Below, in pieces: positions 35,374 through 48,177 of a stretch of DNA of 64,000 nucleotides; position 1 is the first letter of the stretch; each line of letters starts with the position of its first letter. Source of the DNA: Zingiber officinale (taxonomy: Eukaryota > Streptophyta > Magnoliopsida > Zingiberales > Zingiberaceae). Location of the stretch: positions 53,724,722 to 53,788,721 of the forward strand of contig NC_056000.1 of NCBI RefSeq assembly GCF_018446385.1, written 5' to 3'. Made by a program: the position numbers and the translations under genes. The notes under the pieces are model-generated. The model worked only from the letters and a program-made list of their open reading frames with translations. It searched no databases and had not been told where the DNA came from.

Positions 35374-38300
35374 ATGGCTTCATTTCAAGAAAAGGTTCAT
35401 GTTGTTGTGGGGAAGGACGTTCAGCAGGGCTCTGGGTTGATAAGGTGGGCGATAAGCAAGTGGTCCGACCAACCTGTCACAATTGTCATCCTCCAAGTCC
35501 TTATTAAATCTAAGGATTTAATTAACACTCCAAGTGAGGAGGGACAAAATTCCATACCAAATACAATTTTTTTTGGTTATATTCTAATGTATATGTTCTC
35601 CTGATCCTGTGTTTAGTTGGAGTTTTACCGATCAGCTCGGTAAATGAAGAGATGCTGTGGGCTTTGAGAGCAAACGAGCAGGAGGCAGCCGAAAAGGACT
35701 TGAAAAAGTACATGGCTTTGTGCTCACAGGTTTGGCCACCTTCAGACGCATGTTATTCAGTACTTCCTATCTAATTTCCCATCTGCAACCTTGCAGGTGA
35801 AAGTAGATGTCATGAGGATCGAACGATTTGATGAACCACTCGATGAGATAATCATTGGTTTAATTTCTGATCTGGGAATGATGGAACTAGTGATGAATGT
35901 AACAGTGACGAAGTCATTAGCATGGTAAGTATCATGCTAATGTTTGCATTGCTTCCTACACTAAAAATGAGATTACTAGATTATATGATCTTAACAGGAA
36001 AAACAAGTATGACTTTAGTGTCGCCTATTCTGTCCATAAGCGTAAACCAGAGCAATGTGAGCTATTTGTAGTTTGCGGAGAGAAGTTAATCTTCTTTAAC
36101 CATGAAAAAGGATGTGTGGAAAATGAAGATGGAGTAGTTCTCGGTGATCTCAGAAAGATGTCAAAGGAAAAAAGAGGTTTAAAAGGTTTGCTAAGCAAGA
36201 AATTTACTGAGGATGTAGAATGTAACAATCACAGTGGGTGTTCAACTCAAGTATCACCAAGTTCTAAGAGCTCGACAGACCCATACGACGAAGTTGAGAA
36301 TTATGTCTCCTATTTGCAAACATTGTATAATAACGAAGGAGACGATCAAGAAAGGGAAGAAAACAACACTGTTAGCTTGACATGCCAACACAGAGAAGGA
36401 ACAACAGAAAATGAGATGGTAAGTGTGCAAAACCAAATTAGTAGTTTTTCTTGCTATGACTAATCCAGTTACATGGAGGATCATACAGTTAACTCTCATC
36501 TTGTAATATTATGCTACTAAAGTAGAGAAGGCTAACACTAGTGCTTGGTCAAAGTGAGACACCTGCTTCACTAACATCTGATTACCAGTTCAAAGGTCTG
36601 ATGATTAACTAATGGGCGTGTAGTTTGAACAATTACTGCCGTAACTAATCCACTTCTTATAAAGACAAACTTTCTTTCGAATTTGCAAGGAATAATATAA
36701 CATTCTGAGGCTGGCTCAGTCACATTAAATATACTAATTTGCAGGAAACCATCAACCCACTGAGCAAACAATTCTTGGAAACAAAGATCGAGGAAACGGA
36801 GAAGATGCTGGAGGAGAAGCGTAGAGAAGCAAAGGCCCAAGCTGAGAGACGCAGTAAAGCCGAGTGGGCGATATCCATTTGCAATCAAAAGGTAATTAAT
36901 TAAGCAATTAACATACGGTATCATATGGTTTTAATTAAGTTTTATTTTGGTAAAAACAATCATTCAAGCTTTAATACTTACAGGTTGAGGATTTGGAGGC
37001 ACAAATTAGCAAAGAGAAAGCCCAGCAAAATCGCTTGGAGGAAGAGCTGGAGGTTGTAAGACAACGCGTGTCGGAGACCACCGGCGACATCCACCACATC
37101 GAGGGCGAGCTCAAAGCCGTTAAAGAGCTTGAGGCCGAGCTCAGGACCAGACTTGAAGAGTTCGATTTGGAGAACTCATGGTTCGAGACGCAACTGGCGA
37201 AGGCCATGAGGGAGAAGAGCGAGATGGAGCGCAGGGCGGAGGCCCTTCGCCGAAAGAGAGACGCCATCCGCCATCAGATCGAGCAGTGCAAGCTGAGAGA
37301 ACTCTCCAAATTGTGGCACAAGCCCTACAGGGACTTCACCACCGACGAGATCAGAGACGCCACCGGGGGGTTCTCCGGCGACTTTCAGATCGGCGCCGGG
37401 GAGAGAAGCACCGTTTATAGGGCTAAGATCTGCCACATCGACGTCGCCGTCAAGTTCTCGGTGGAGTTCTCGACGGCGACTGCGGAGAAGTTTAGGGCGG
37501 AGGTAATCGGACTTTTGTTTTTATGGATTCGGCCCGATAGGACGCATAGTCTGTTTCACCTTTTGTATTCGTCGTCGATGCGTAGGTGGATCTGCTGAGC
37601 TGGATCCGACACCCAAATATCCTCCACGTGATAGGCGCGTGCGAGGAGCAGCGATGCGTCGTCTTCGAGTTCGCCCCCGGCGGCAGCGTACGCGACGCCC
37701 TCCCGATCCTCCGCTGGCACGAACGCATCCGCATCGCCTCCGAGGTCGCCTCCGCCCTCAGCTTCCTCCACGCCTCCGGATCTGCGCACGGCCGCCTCTG
37801 CGCCACCCGCGTCCTCTTAGACCGTCACCTCTCCGTCAAGCTAATCGGCCTGCTCCCCTGCTCCTCCTCTCCCCCTCCTTTGGCTGCCGACGTAGCTGCG
37901 CTCGGCGAGCTCGTCCTCCAGCTTCTGGCGGGGAGGGAATCGGCCTCCGCGGAGGAGGACTCGATGGGGCTGGCGGACCCGGCGGCGGGCGATTGGCCGG
38001 CGGATCTCGCGGCGGAGTTCGCGGACGTCGGGGTACGTTGCGCCGCGGGAGCAGGCGAGGGACGCGAACGGACGGCCGAGATCGCGAGGGAGCTGGAGGA
38101 TCTGAAGAAGCGGGCGGAGGATGAGATGAGAAGGCGAGAGCGCGAAGGAGAGGAAGCGATGCTTCTGGAACCTTCTTCCGCCTGTTTCTGTCCGATACTT
38201 CAGGTACATAAAAGTCTTATCCATAATAATGAATAAAATGAAACAATAATAATAATTTTTGTGAGATATTAATTCAGGAAATAATGGAGAACCCACACGT

Positions 38301-38451
38301 GGCAGCGGATGGATTCTCGTATGAGCACGATGCGATAAAGGGGTGGTTGGAGAGTGGGCACGAGACTTCGCCCATGACAAACTTGAAACTGAAGCACACC
38401 AATCTGACGCCTAATTACGCTCTTCGCTCTCTCATAAGCAGTTGGAAATAA
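35374..38451 (+). CDS. U-box E3 ligase with USP-like and degenerate kinase domains (PUB33/34-type)
   Basis: Model exons: 35374-35533, 35617-35729, 35797-35924, 35998-36418, 36745-36891, 36984-37502, 37586-38203 and 38278-38451. Phases agree and the product is 759 aa. Order: a USP-like N-terminal domain (about 1-165, with VHVVVGKDVQQGSGLIRWA and IERFDEPLDEII), a linker, a long coiled coil (about 275-430), a kinase-like domain (about 433-640), and a C-terminal U-box (about 691-759, FCPILQEIMENPHVAADGFS and YALRSLISSWK). Known: this class are plant U-box ubiquitin ligases; the U-box recruits E2. The glycine loop IGAGERSTVY and VAVK lysine (about 480) remain. The catalytic loop reads HGRLCATRVLL and the DFG site LIG, so it is very likely a pseudokinase. 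Exons 6-7 are strongly GC-rich. Start chosen as the first ATG matching the family N-terminus. Confidence 0.92.
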
Positions 38452-38654
38452 GAAAGCATTCGATGAAGTATTTTCAATTTTCATATAAATTAGTGATTGT
38501 GCATCCGCATTAATATACATAAATTATATAAAATAAATATTTACTATTAAATAATTAAATAATATTATTTAATTATAATTTATTTTATAAAACTTTAATA
38601 TGAAAATGATTTAAAAATTAGATTATTAATCATATGATGAGATATAGATGGATT

Positions 38655-39371
38655 TAGGGCTGTAAATGAATCAAGCGTTCTTGAACAAGCTTGGTGTTCG
38701 GCTTGGTAAGAGCTTGTTTATGTTCGTTCAATATACATTAGATTAATTAAACAAATAAGCTTGAACAGCTCGTTAAGCTAAACAAATAAGCTTGAACACA
38801 TATGTGTTCAGCTCGTTAACGTTCGTGAACAACGTTCGTGAACAATGTTCATGAACAACGTTCGTGAACAATGTTCACGAACAATATTTATTAATAAAAT
38901 TCTTTTCAATATGCTAAATAAACAATAAAATAAAATAAAATAAATAAATAAATTTAAATTATCAATCTTAATAACCAATCAAACAATTAAAAGTTTCAAA
39001 CAATCAAACAAGCTTGAATTGAGAGCTTGATAACATCTAAACGAACCAAGCTCAAGCCAATCTCGAACCAAACTCAAGCCAAAATCGAATTGAGAGCTTG
39101 ATAACATCTAAACGAACCAAGCTCAAACCAAGCTCAAACCAAGCTTGAATTGAGAGCTTGATAACATCTAAACGAACCAAGCTCAAGGCAAGCTTCAAAC
39201 AAGCTCAAGCTCATAAAAAAATAAATCAAGCCAAGTTTGAACACTCATTTCAAAAGCTTGGTTCATTTTAAGCTCGGCTCGGCTCGGCTCGGCTCGGCTC
39301 GGTTATCTTATCAAACAAGCTTGAACACTCCAAAGCTTGACTCGGCTCGGCTCGACTTGTTTATAGCCCTA
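38655..39371. mobile_element. hAT MITE with 8-bp target duplication and internal tandem repeats
   Basis: Termini TAGGGCTGTAAA and TTTATAGCCCTA are inverted with one mismatch, flanked by an exact GATGGATT duplication (38647-38654 and 39372-39379). Inside are about 15-bp GTTCGTGAACAAC/T repeats (38820-38885), two to three copies of a roughly 58-bp GAGAGCTTGATAACATCTA unit (39015-39190), and CTCGG pentamers near the right end. Non-coding, 717 bp. It lies 200 bp downstream of the U-box gene. Confidence 0.9.
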
Positions 39372-39379
39372 GATGGATT

Positions 39380-41115
39380 GATACGATTGATATATGTAAA
39401 ATTGAAATAGATAAATTGATGTGTTATGATATAAAAAGGATAAAAAATTAAAAATTATAGTAAAAAAAATCGATGAGTATTAAGATGGCGAGAAGGAGTG
39501 ATATAGGTAATAAAAATTAAATTATGTAATAAATTTTAAAATTATTTTAAAAGAAATAAAAATATTAACGTAATTTAATTTTAAACTTTATCAATTGAAT
39601 CAATTGAGAGTTAATTTTTAAAGGTCCAAATTCTTATTAATAATAATATATCTTTTCTTTATGAATGGGAGTTTTAACTAAACGATAAAATTACTAGTAT
39701 GATCTAAAAATTACAGATTTAAATTGCAAAATACTCGTTTATAATGCATGATAAAATTGTATATATAGACTGAATGAGTCTCTTTCTTTTCGACACCCTG
39801 CATTGATAGAAAGTTTGTTGTGCCTCGTATTGGTTTTTTTTTGCCCACGGGTAAAATTAACGATGAATCAATTAACGACTAACACGTATGCTAGCAAAAA
39901 AAAAAGGCACACAAACAACTCAAACATAAAAAAATATATAAAAAATAATAATAAATAAAAAACAATCATATAGGCAAGAGAATGCATAAAGATCGAAATC
40001 TATGAAATATGTTATAGTGTGCCTTAAAGCTTTTATGCACCAGTCAATTATTACAATATTAGAAAATTATGGATTGAAATATATATATATATGGCCCTGG
40101 GACAGGTTGATGGGGGCACTGGAGACAAAGATATTCGTCTTTTACCACCATAAATGTCTAAATATTTAGCGATCATACATATCGTACATTTTAGGAGGAA
40201 GAATGACAACTTGAAGAGTCAAGCATGTGAGAGAGGTATACACACTAGGGAAAGGGGCTACAATGGGGATGGCAACGAGCGATTGATGATAGCAAGCTAA
40301 TCACATAGAATCACCCAACGACCATGATGGACTACTCATGTGGTCATGCCACGGTGGTAGGTTATGCACGAGGAGTCGATGCAGGCTAAGTCGTGGGCAG
40401 CGATGAGTAACAATAAGGGATGAAAGGAGAGATGAGTTATGTTTGTGAATAGGGTACACTAAAATTGAAGAAAGGAGGCATTGTGTGATTAAAAAAAATG
40501 ATAAACATAGTTGGCCTCATTAATTATTCCAGAGGTGATCGGTTTGGTTCTATAAAAGTTTTCCATTGGTCACCTGTAGGATAAATCGGAAAACGCGAGC
40601 GACGACTAGCCCCAGCATCCTTTGGTTGAGTTCTTCATTTGAAAGAAAAATTCTTACAAATATGTCATAACTGAGATCAAATATTGGATATTTGGATGAT
40701 AATTTAAATATCTTACTGTGACACCATAACCCGGGAACCAGCATTGTGTGATTAAGATTAAGGAGAAGTGAGATAAGAGATATTAATTATGCACCAAATC
40801 TTATCCTAATTAAACCAATCACCCGTTCACGTGGGGCACCTTATATCCAACCATCTTTCTGTTTAAATTCACACATATCCTAACATCTATTTAACTTTCA
40901 AAACTAAAATCATTAGATTATCTTTTTCAACACTCGATGTAGTCATTAAATGTCTGAATTAGTTACTATTCTCATAATCCCTTAATTATATTTATTTAGT
41001 TTTTTTAGTATAAAAATTCAAACTTTGTAATTAGTCTCAAAATTCTAAGCTTATGCATTCTTTTTATATCCACTCAAGGTACTTTAAACACTTGACTAGT
41101 TTTATACTTATTAGA
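39380..41115. other. Spacer, no gene recognised
   Basis: AT-rich with scattered GC patches (40090-40480). A TGTGACACCATAACCCGGG segment at 40717 looks LTR-like but has no partner. No coding region is supported. Confidence 0.4.
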
Positions 41116-43244
41116 ATATTTGTTTTGGTGCAATCTGAGTACAGACAGAATGACAATATATCATCGTTTTGGCAAATTTCGAGATTAGAGTTAGACTCTA
41201 TTTCTTTAAGGTGAATTTGCTCCACACACGGTGCTCATGGAACCCGGTAATTGTCTCCAAAGATACAACGACTTTATCTTGCGATAGCAACACTGCAAAT
41301 CGCAAGACCTCTGAACCGAAGATGGCTTCTCGAACTCTCCAATGTAAGTATGGAATGCAATGCTTGCTTTGCTTGGAAGGAATTGAGTAAGTGAAATGAG
41401 ATCTGAGGGACTTTATTTATACTAAATGAAGGGGTATAAGAACCTCTTGGTTCAATTAGATCTCATCCATCCATTTTGAAGTGGATCGCATCCTTTCCTA
41501 AAAGGCACACTACCTCTTCATAAGATGTCACCCTTTAACTATCCAAAATACACTTAAACCTTTTAATTTCTCATTTATAATTTCTAACAATCCCCCACAT
41601 AAATGAAATTTAATGCATGCATGTTATCACCTAAGGAGAGTTCAATATAATCAATAAGTTAATACATCGGGAGAGGTAGCTTGTGGCTTTGAATCTTCAA
41701 GTAGTGGAATGCTATCGAGCATACTAGGTTGCACAGTGAACGTGATGTTTTGAATTGCTCAGCTGTTTGTGTATACTAAGACAATAACACCCACACAGAG
41801 ACTTATCTCACCTACTTTTGGTTCTCATAGTTGATTCCGTTTTGGTCATGGACATCATCTTAGATTCATGAGTGTTTCAATAAAGCGACCAGTCTTCACA
41901 CTTACATAGGTGACACTTCTATCAAGAGTTTCCTACCATACTCCACTTATAAAGGTATAAAAGTCATTAAAAGCATACGCTTAACCTCACTACATGTGGT
42001 AGGATAGCACAAGTTCATCCTAGGATTGAGATAGAGATAATATATCTCATGTGCTATAATACAACTTCTGTAATTTCGTTGCCCTATTGAATCAAGATCT
42101 TAGGATTTCCAGTCAACAAGGTTGGATTACCGCTACAGTCATTTTAGTTGTAGATTTTTAGTCACATTCCTCTCAATGAGCAGTATACTTGATCTCGGCT
42201 TAACCCCTTCGTAAGACGGTCTTCCAAGTTATCTTTCGACTTGACATAGTTGATTGCAATTACTCCATTCAAGATCAACTGCCTAATGATATTGTGCCTG
42301 CGACGTATATGTCGAGACTTACCATTATACATACTACTCTGTGTCTTTCCAATTGTCGATTGACTATCATAGGTATAAGTACGGCGGACACAGGTTTCGT
42401 CCAACTCGGAATATCTTCCAAGAAATTCCTCAGCCATTCAGCTTCTTCTTCTGCTTTGTCTAGTGCTATAAACTCAGATTCCATAGTTGACCGAGCAATG
42501 CATGTGTTGCTTTATGGATTTCCAAGATATCGCTCCTCCATCGATTGTGAATACATACCTACTAGTGGATTTGAAATCTTTCGTATCTGTTATCCAATTA
42601 GCATCACAATATCCCTATAAGACAACGGGATATGTTCCGTAATGTAATTTGTAGTTCATCGTATATTTTAAATATCTAAGAACTCGCATTAGTGCTTTCC
42701 AATGGGTGTCGTTTGGATTACTCGTAAAATGACTCAGTTTGTTTACCACACAAGCAATATCTGGACGTGTGCAGTTTGCAAGATACATCAAACTGCCTAT
42801 TATCCGAGAATATTCCAATTGCGATATGGGCTCACCATGGTTTTTCGCTAAGTGTTGACTTAGATCCATAGGTGTTTTTACTGTAGAGAGATAATATGCA
42901 TTGAACATTTTCAACACTGACTCTACATAATGGGATTGTGTCAAAACTATCCCATCGGATGTCCTGAGAATTTTAATTCCCAATATAACATCTGTTAGAC
43001 ACATATCTTTCATATCAAAATTCTTGGTCAATATTTCCTTTGTACTCATGATTAGCTCATTATTACTACCCATTATAAGCATGTCGTCTACATATATACA
43101 AACGATTACATGACCTTTAGGTATGTGTTTGACATAAATGCATTTGTCACATTCATTTATTTTGAATTAATTTGACAGCATTGTTTTGTCAAATTTTTCG
43201 TGCCATTGTTTAGGCGCTTGTTTAAGTCCGTACAACGACTTAAC
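41116..43244 (-). mobile_element. Copia element A, 3' part: RT end, RNase H and 3' LTR
   Basis: Minus-strand pieces show Copia RT (about 43238-43167 with SLYGLKQAPKQWHEKF, and 43082-42615 with SLMYLANCTRPDIACVVNKL) and RNase H (42484-42162, with MESEFIAL and EDRLTKGL). A reverse-strand purine tract ATGTGGGGGAT (41601-41590) is followed by an LTR starting TGTTAGAAATTATAAATG at 41589 and running to roughly 41116; the outer edge is uncertain. The coding sequence stops at 43244 where a solo LTR is inserted; the rest of the same element continues from 62122. It is broken in several places and is a fossil. Confidence 0.8.
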
Positions 43245-44267
43245 TGTTGGGATGTATACTATAAGCCTAGCTTTTGTATGAATATCTGTTTTGAAATATT
43301 TTGAAATGAGAATCACCTTAGTCAAATGTTTGCATTTTATATTTATATATATGTCAATGCAGTTGTCCATTTAATTTATATTGTAGATAACATGGTGTGT
43401 GGTGCCACACAGAAGATCATGTTATCGGTTCCTTATAAATTATAAATAGTAGCTCATAACCAAGATGGATTGGGACAAATCATTGGAACGATTGTAATGT
43501 AATTGGTATTAGTCTGTCTTGACTATAAAATTACACTAGTACACTATGTGTGTATTGAGCAGGACCATTTGAGGTTGTTCGATTTATACTGACTACATAA
43601 AAGAACAGAACCTCTGTTATTATGGATGTGCGTCATCTTAATCCCGATATAATAATAAGAACGTATTCTTAGTATTTATTTCTTTAACTTATCAATGGAT
43701 GAGATTTATTCGTTAAATCAATAGGATCGATAAGTTGGGAGATAGTATTATTTATATGGTGTATTGTTGATTATAGAAGGAATCTGTATCGTAATTATTT
43801 AGACTGATGATGTCCCCTTGAGGAGCTCATAAGGATTATCATGTAAACCCTGCAGGTGGACTTAGTCCGGCATGATAATAAAGTTGAGTGGTACTACTTT
43901 TAGAATCAGATGTTAATTAATTGAGTTGTCAGTAACTCATTTAATTAACGGACATATAATATCTTAAACATGGGGAGATTAACACACTCATGATAAGAAG
44001 GAGCTCATATTGTAACATGGGATTGGTGCGGTAGTTCAATAATAATCCTTTAGTGGTATGAGTTATTATTGATGGACTTGGGTTGAGTGTTCGGGTTGAA
44101 CACAGGAAGCCCAAGCCCATTAGGAGACCTAAACCAATTCCTCCTATAGGTCCCTGTTGTAACCTCTATATAAAGTCTTGCATCCACCCATCCATAACTT
44201 GATTTAGTTTAACTGGATTTGGTTTAACTTGATTTAGTTTAACTTAACTTAGTTTGGTTTAATTTAA

Positions 44268-45734
44268 TGATGTGCACAAATAGTATGATCTTATACGCAT
44301 GTTTTAGCGCACATTCACTTGACTTATGCACATATATTCTTCACATGATCGCATCTTTTATCTTGTATTCATCATATCTATTGTTTTATTCGGATATCTA
44401 CTCTTTGTTTGGTTTTATGTTGACAGGAAAGATTTTTTGAAGTCAGAACGGAAAGTATTGATGCACTGGAACCAACTAGACAACACGACCGTGCAACCCT
44501 GCACGACCATGTGGCTAAACAGGAGAGGAAGAGCACACAGTCGTGCAACCCTGCACGACCGTGCGACCAAAACAGTGACCAGTCAGCACACGACCGTGCA
44601 ACCCTGCACGGCCGTGCCACCCCAGGCAGAGAAGGAGATTTGCACGACCGTGCACCCCTGCACGGTCGTGCCCCAGGAGACAGAGCCCAGGGGCTACACG
44701 GTCGTGCGACTCTGCACGGCCGTGCAACCACGCACAGAACCGGAGAAGGGCACGGTCGTGCCACCCTTACACGATCGTGCCGCCATGGCCAACCCCTAAG
44801 GCTATATAAGGGTTTTAACCCTTTTTGCCAAGGGGGAGGCGAGCCGTGAGGGAGAAAAAGATCTTAGAGCAATTCTACACCGCTTTGGACCGCCGTTCAG
44901 CGAACTTCCACCACCACATCGACTCCAGAAGCTGAGAGTTGGATCCGAAGGCCACTCTTCGACACCCGATAAGCTTATTCCTTCTTACTAAGAATTATAT
45001 GTTTGTCTATACTATATTTTCGGATATCTCTCTAGCATTCATGGAGTAGATCCCTTGTTCTGGGACTAGGGAGTAGTCGTGATACGGATTGATGTAAAAC
45101 TCGTATTGTGTTTATACTTGTTGGATGAACTTTCATGCTTTATTTCAATTGCTAACTTTTGATTATGAAGAACTTGTCAGCCTCGTAGAGGATTACCTCT
45201 AGATCGCATACCCGAGGGGCCCTAGTGACAGGGGTAACCCATTCACGGACATCTAGGATAACTCCTTGAGAGGAAGGCAGATTCTCCCCAAGGGAGCGAG
45301 AGACCAGGCTTAGCTCTACTCACTATTCTTAATTTACCAATTAGAGTTATGTCCTCAAGATTTGCCGAGGTGTCCTAGTGACAGGGGTAAATCGTGACAG
45401 GACTTCTTAGGGCATTATCCTATTCTGACACTTGAGAATACCCGTTTAGCTTCCGGCAATAGCAGGAATAAGGACAACGAGAGAAAGACAAACTGAGACA
45501 CATCAATACTGCCATGACGAAACCGACCCCCTAGAACTCCTCATCACCAAGTGAATATTTCGACCTTGCGACTCATGACTCTCTCCCTCGACCTTTCTTT
45601 TCCCTTAGCCTGATCAAGACCATTGGTAGTCTAGCTAACCATAAGTGAGTGATTGCTAGTGCTTATAGCCAGTCTCTGTGGGATCGATATTTTTATTACT
45701 GACGACGAATCCATGCACTTGCGGAAGCGTAACA
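44268..45734 (+). repeat. 5' LTR of the Athila-like element
   Basis: Starts TGATGTGCACAAATAG, ends GAAGCGTAACA. It contains paired GC palindromes (44489-44781), a TATA box CTATATAAGG at 44802, and a transcribed part with GACAGGGGTAA words (45229, 45380). The 3' copy has one palindrome pair fewer. Confidence 0.9.
44489..44781. promoter_or_regulatory. Paired 12-bp palindromes upstream of the Athila-like TATA box
   Basis: Six pairs of words of the form GCACGRYCGTGC are seen, the two members of most pairs separated by a 6-nt spacer (AACCCT, ACCCCT, GACTCT), so centres are about 18 bp apart. The cluster ends about 20 bp before the TATA box. A related cluster lies at 52196-52470 and five pairs lie in the 3' LTR. 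Role as protein-binding sites is inference. Confidence 0.7.
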
Positions 45735-45739
45735 AGTTT

Positions 45740-45758
45740 TTGGCGCCGTTACCGGGGA
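45740..45758 (+). other. Primer-binding site, Asp-tRNA type
   Basis: TTGGCGCCGTTACCGGGGA follows the 5' LTR by a few bases and matches the tRNA-Asp 3' end complement used by Athila-group elements, with one difference from the common form. Confidence 0.8.
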
Positions 45759-45887
45759 CTACATCCATAACACTAGCTAAGTCATATTGGATTAGACTAA
45801 GCTTGTTTTCTTTATTCTCTGCATAAAAAAATCTACTAATAATAAAATATTTTCACTCTTCTTCCTTACTGCATTCATTTTTTTTTC

Positions 45888-47144
45888 TTGTTGTCATATT
45901 TTCTATCTTGTTCTCTTTTCTTTTGCATGCGTAGAGCTAACCTTTCAGGACAACTGTTACCATTTGATCCAGAGATTGACAGGACCTTTTTGAGGAGTAG
46001 AAATTTACAGAAAGCTTTCCAAGCAGCAAAAGAACCCTCAGGAATGGCCGATAAACTGCTGAAAGATTATGCGGCACCATGTGCACGAGGGGTCCAATCC
46101 AATATCACCCGACCATCCATCGATGCTGACAACTTTGAGATCAAGCCCGCAGTAATCCATATGGTCCAGCGAAATCAATTCAGAGGGGGTCACACGAAGA
46201 CTCGAATCATCATCTAGAACTGTTTTATGAAATCTGTGGCACGATGAAGGTGAATGAGGTTCCTCCAGAATCGGTGAGACTGCTTCTTTTCATATTTTCT
46301 CTGAAAGACGGGGCCAAGCAGTGGCTGAATTCTCTACCAGCAAATAACATATCGTCTTGGGAGCAATGTGAGCAAAAATTCTTAGACAAGTTCTACCCCC
46401 TGAGCAAGACTGCCCACATGAGGAACTTGATTGCCAGCTTCAAGCAGATAGACTCAGAATCCCTATTTGAAGCCTGGACCGATTTAAGAGCATGCAGAGA
46501 CAGTGCCCCCATCATGGCCTTGAGAAGTGGCTGGTTCTACACACCTTCTACAATGGAATAAATTATCACACGAAGGTATCATTGGATTCTGGGTTAGGAG
46601 GAGCACTGATGAACAAAGCCTTGATGAAGCTGAAGAGATAATAGAGAATGTGGCACTAAACCACCATCAGTGGGCATCTGAGAGACCTGGTGGTGCTTTC
46701 TCAGAAAATCAGATGAAGGCGTTAGGAAAATTCGAGGTGGATGCATTCACACTCATGTCTGCGAAGTTGGACGCCCTGACTAAGAAATTTAAAGCCATGG
46801 GTAGCAACACAGTTAATGCAATAGTTTGTGCTTGCGACATCTACGGAAGTGTGGACCACGCTCAAGACACTTGCCCCCTTGGGCCAATGCAGGCACAGAT
46901 AAATCAACTTGAGCAATGCGATGCAATAACAGGCTACAATCAGAGGCAAAACAATCCATACTCCAACACATACAACCCTGGATGGAGGAACCACCCCAAC
47001 TTTTCATACCGAAATAATCAGGACCAGGGCCAACACATCAGACCTACCAACCTGAACAGCAGACTCATCAACAACAGCAACCTACACAGCTGTCTAGGAT
47101 TGAAAAGATGCTTGAGAAAGCTCTCTCGGAGCAAAAGGAGATGA
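45888..47144 (+). pseudogene. gag of the Athila-like element
   Basis: Open pieces in order: an N-terminal part with PFDPEIDRTFLRSRN, the retrotransposon gag core (PF03732-like: LLLFIFSLKDGAKQWLNSLP, SWEQCEQKFLDKFYP), and a C-terminal part with a CDIYGSVDHAQDTCP knuckle-like motif and an Asn/Gln-rich tail. The region is interrupted. It lies directly after the primer site, as expected. Confidence 0.75.
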
Positions 47145-47284
47145 GGAGCGAGATCAAACAACTGACTCAGAGGCTGGAGAACTCAGAAAAACACCAGAAG
47201 ATGCAAGACAGCTAGATAGCCCAGATAGCTCAGTCCGTCTCGAGAGCACAGGGTACATTCCCAGGGAAACCAGATTTAAATCCG

Positions 47285-48172
47285 GTGGAACATTGCAATC
47301 GCATTGAGCTGCGGAGCGGACGTACTGTGGGAAACCCCCAAATCATGACTCAGATGGAGCTTGACTCAGAAAAGGAACCCACTCACTTAATGCCCAATCA
47401 GACGCAAAACAGGGATGGAGAAGTGGTTACTAAAAAAATTGAAGAAGCTCTCCAGACTACCCCACAAAATCGCACAATTCCTTTTCCTCAGAAGCTTATA
47501 GCATCCCAAAGGGATGAAGAGTTCCACCAGTTTCTGAAAAAGGTCAAAGAGATCTACGTTGAAGTACTATTGTTAGATGCGCTGCACCAGATGTCGAAGT
47601 TCGTGAAATTTTTAAAGGGAATCTTATCTAATAGAAGGCAGAAGGGCGACTTCGAGATTGAAGCACTGACAGAGAATTACAGTGCCCTCCTTATGGCGAA
47701 TCCTCCACCCAAGCTTCAAGACCCAGGAAGTTTCTCCATACAGTGGAAAATTGGTTCTGAACTTATACCAAGAGCTTTCTGTGACTTGGGAGCTAGTGTC
47801 AGCCTCCTTCCGTACTCTCTATACAAGAAGCTGGGTTTCTAGAACATTAAATTGACCACGATGACACTGCAACTAGCTGACCATTCATGCAAGTACCCGA
47901 TGGAAATAGTGGAGGATGTGCCAGTTAAAGTAGGTGGATGCATAGTTCCTACAGACTTCATTATCTTGGACATGGAGGAAGATCCCAAGATATCGATCAT
48001 CCTTGGAAAACCATTCCTTGCCACGGCTGGGGCCATCATCGATGTAAAAAGCCATAAATTGTCCTTGGAAATCGGTAAGGGAAAGATTGAATTTGATTTG
48101 TCCAATTCTTCCATATGCAACCCCTCTTCCCAGGAAAATTCTCACAAAAAATCAGCACATACAAAGAAGGGG
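47285..48172 (+). pseudogene. Aspartic protease region of the Athila-like element
   Basis: Two open pieces show the Athila protease layout: PRAFCDLGASVSLLPYSLYKKL around the active-site strand (about 47770-47842), then the second half with DFIILDMEEDPKISIILGKPF (47960-48010) and a conserved ILGRPFLAT-like stretch. It is interrupted and is followed at 48178 by a nested solo LTR. Confidence 0.75.
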
Positions 48173-48177
48173 AGTAT

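Noticed and set aside
37178-38124. Long alternative-frame and antisense open frames over the U-box gene
   Set aside because: They are shadows of the GC-rich exons 6-7; the sense frame matches kinase-like and U-box domains and splices cleanly.
40550-40744. Small minus-strand open frame of 64 residues
   Set aside because: No family resemblance, no conserved start context, in a repeat-like spacer.
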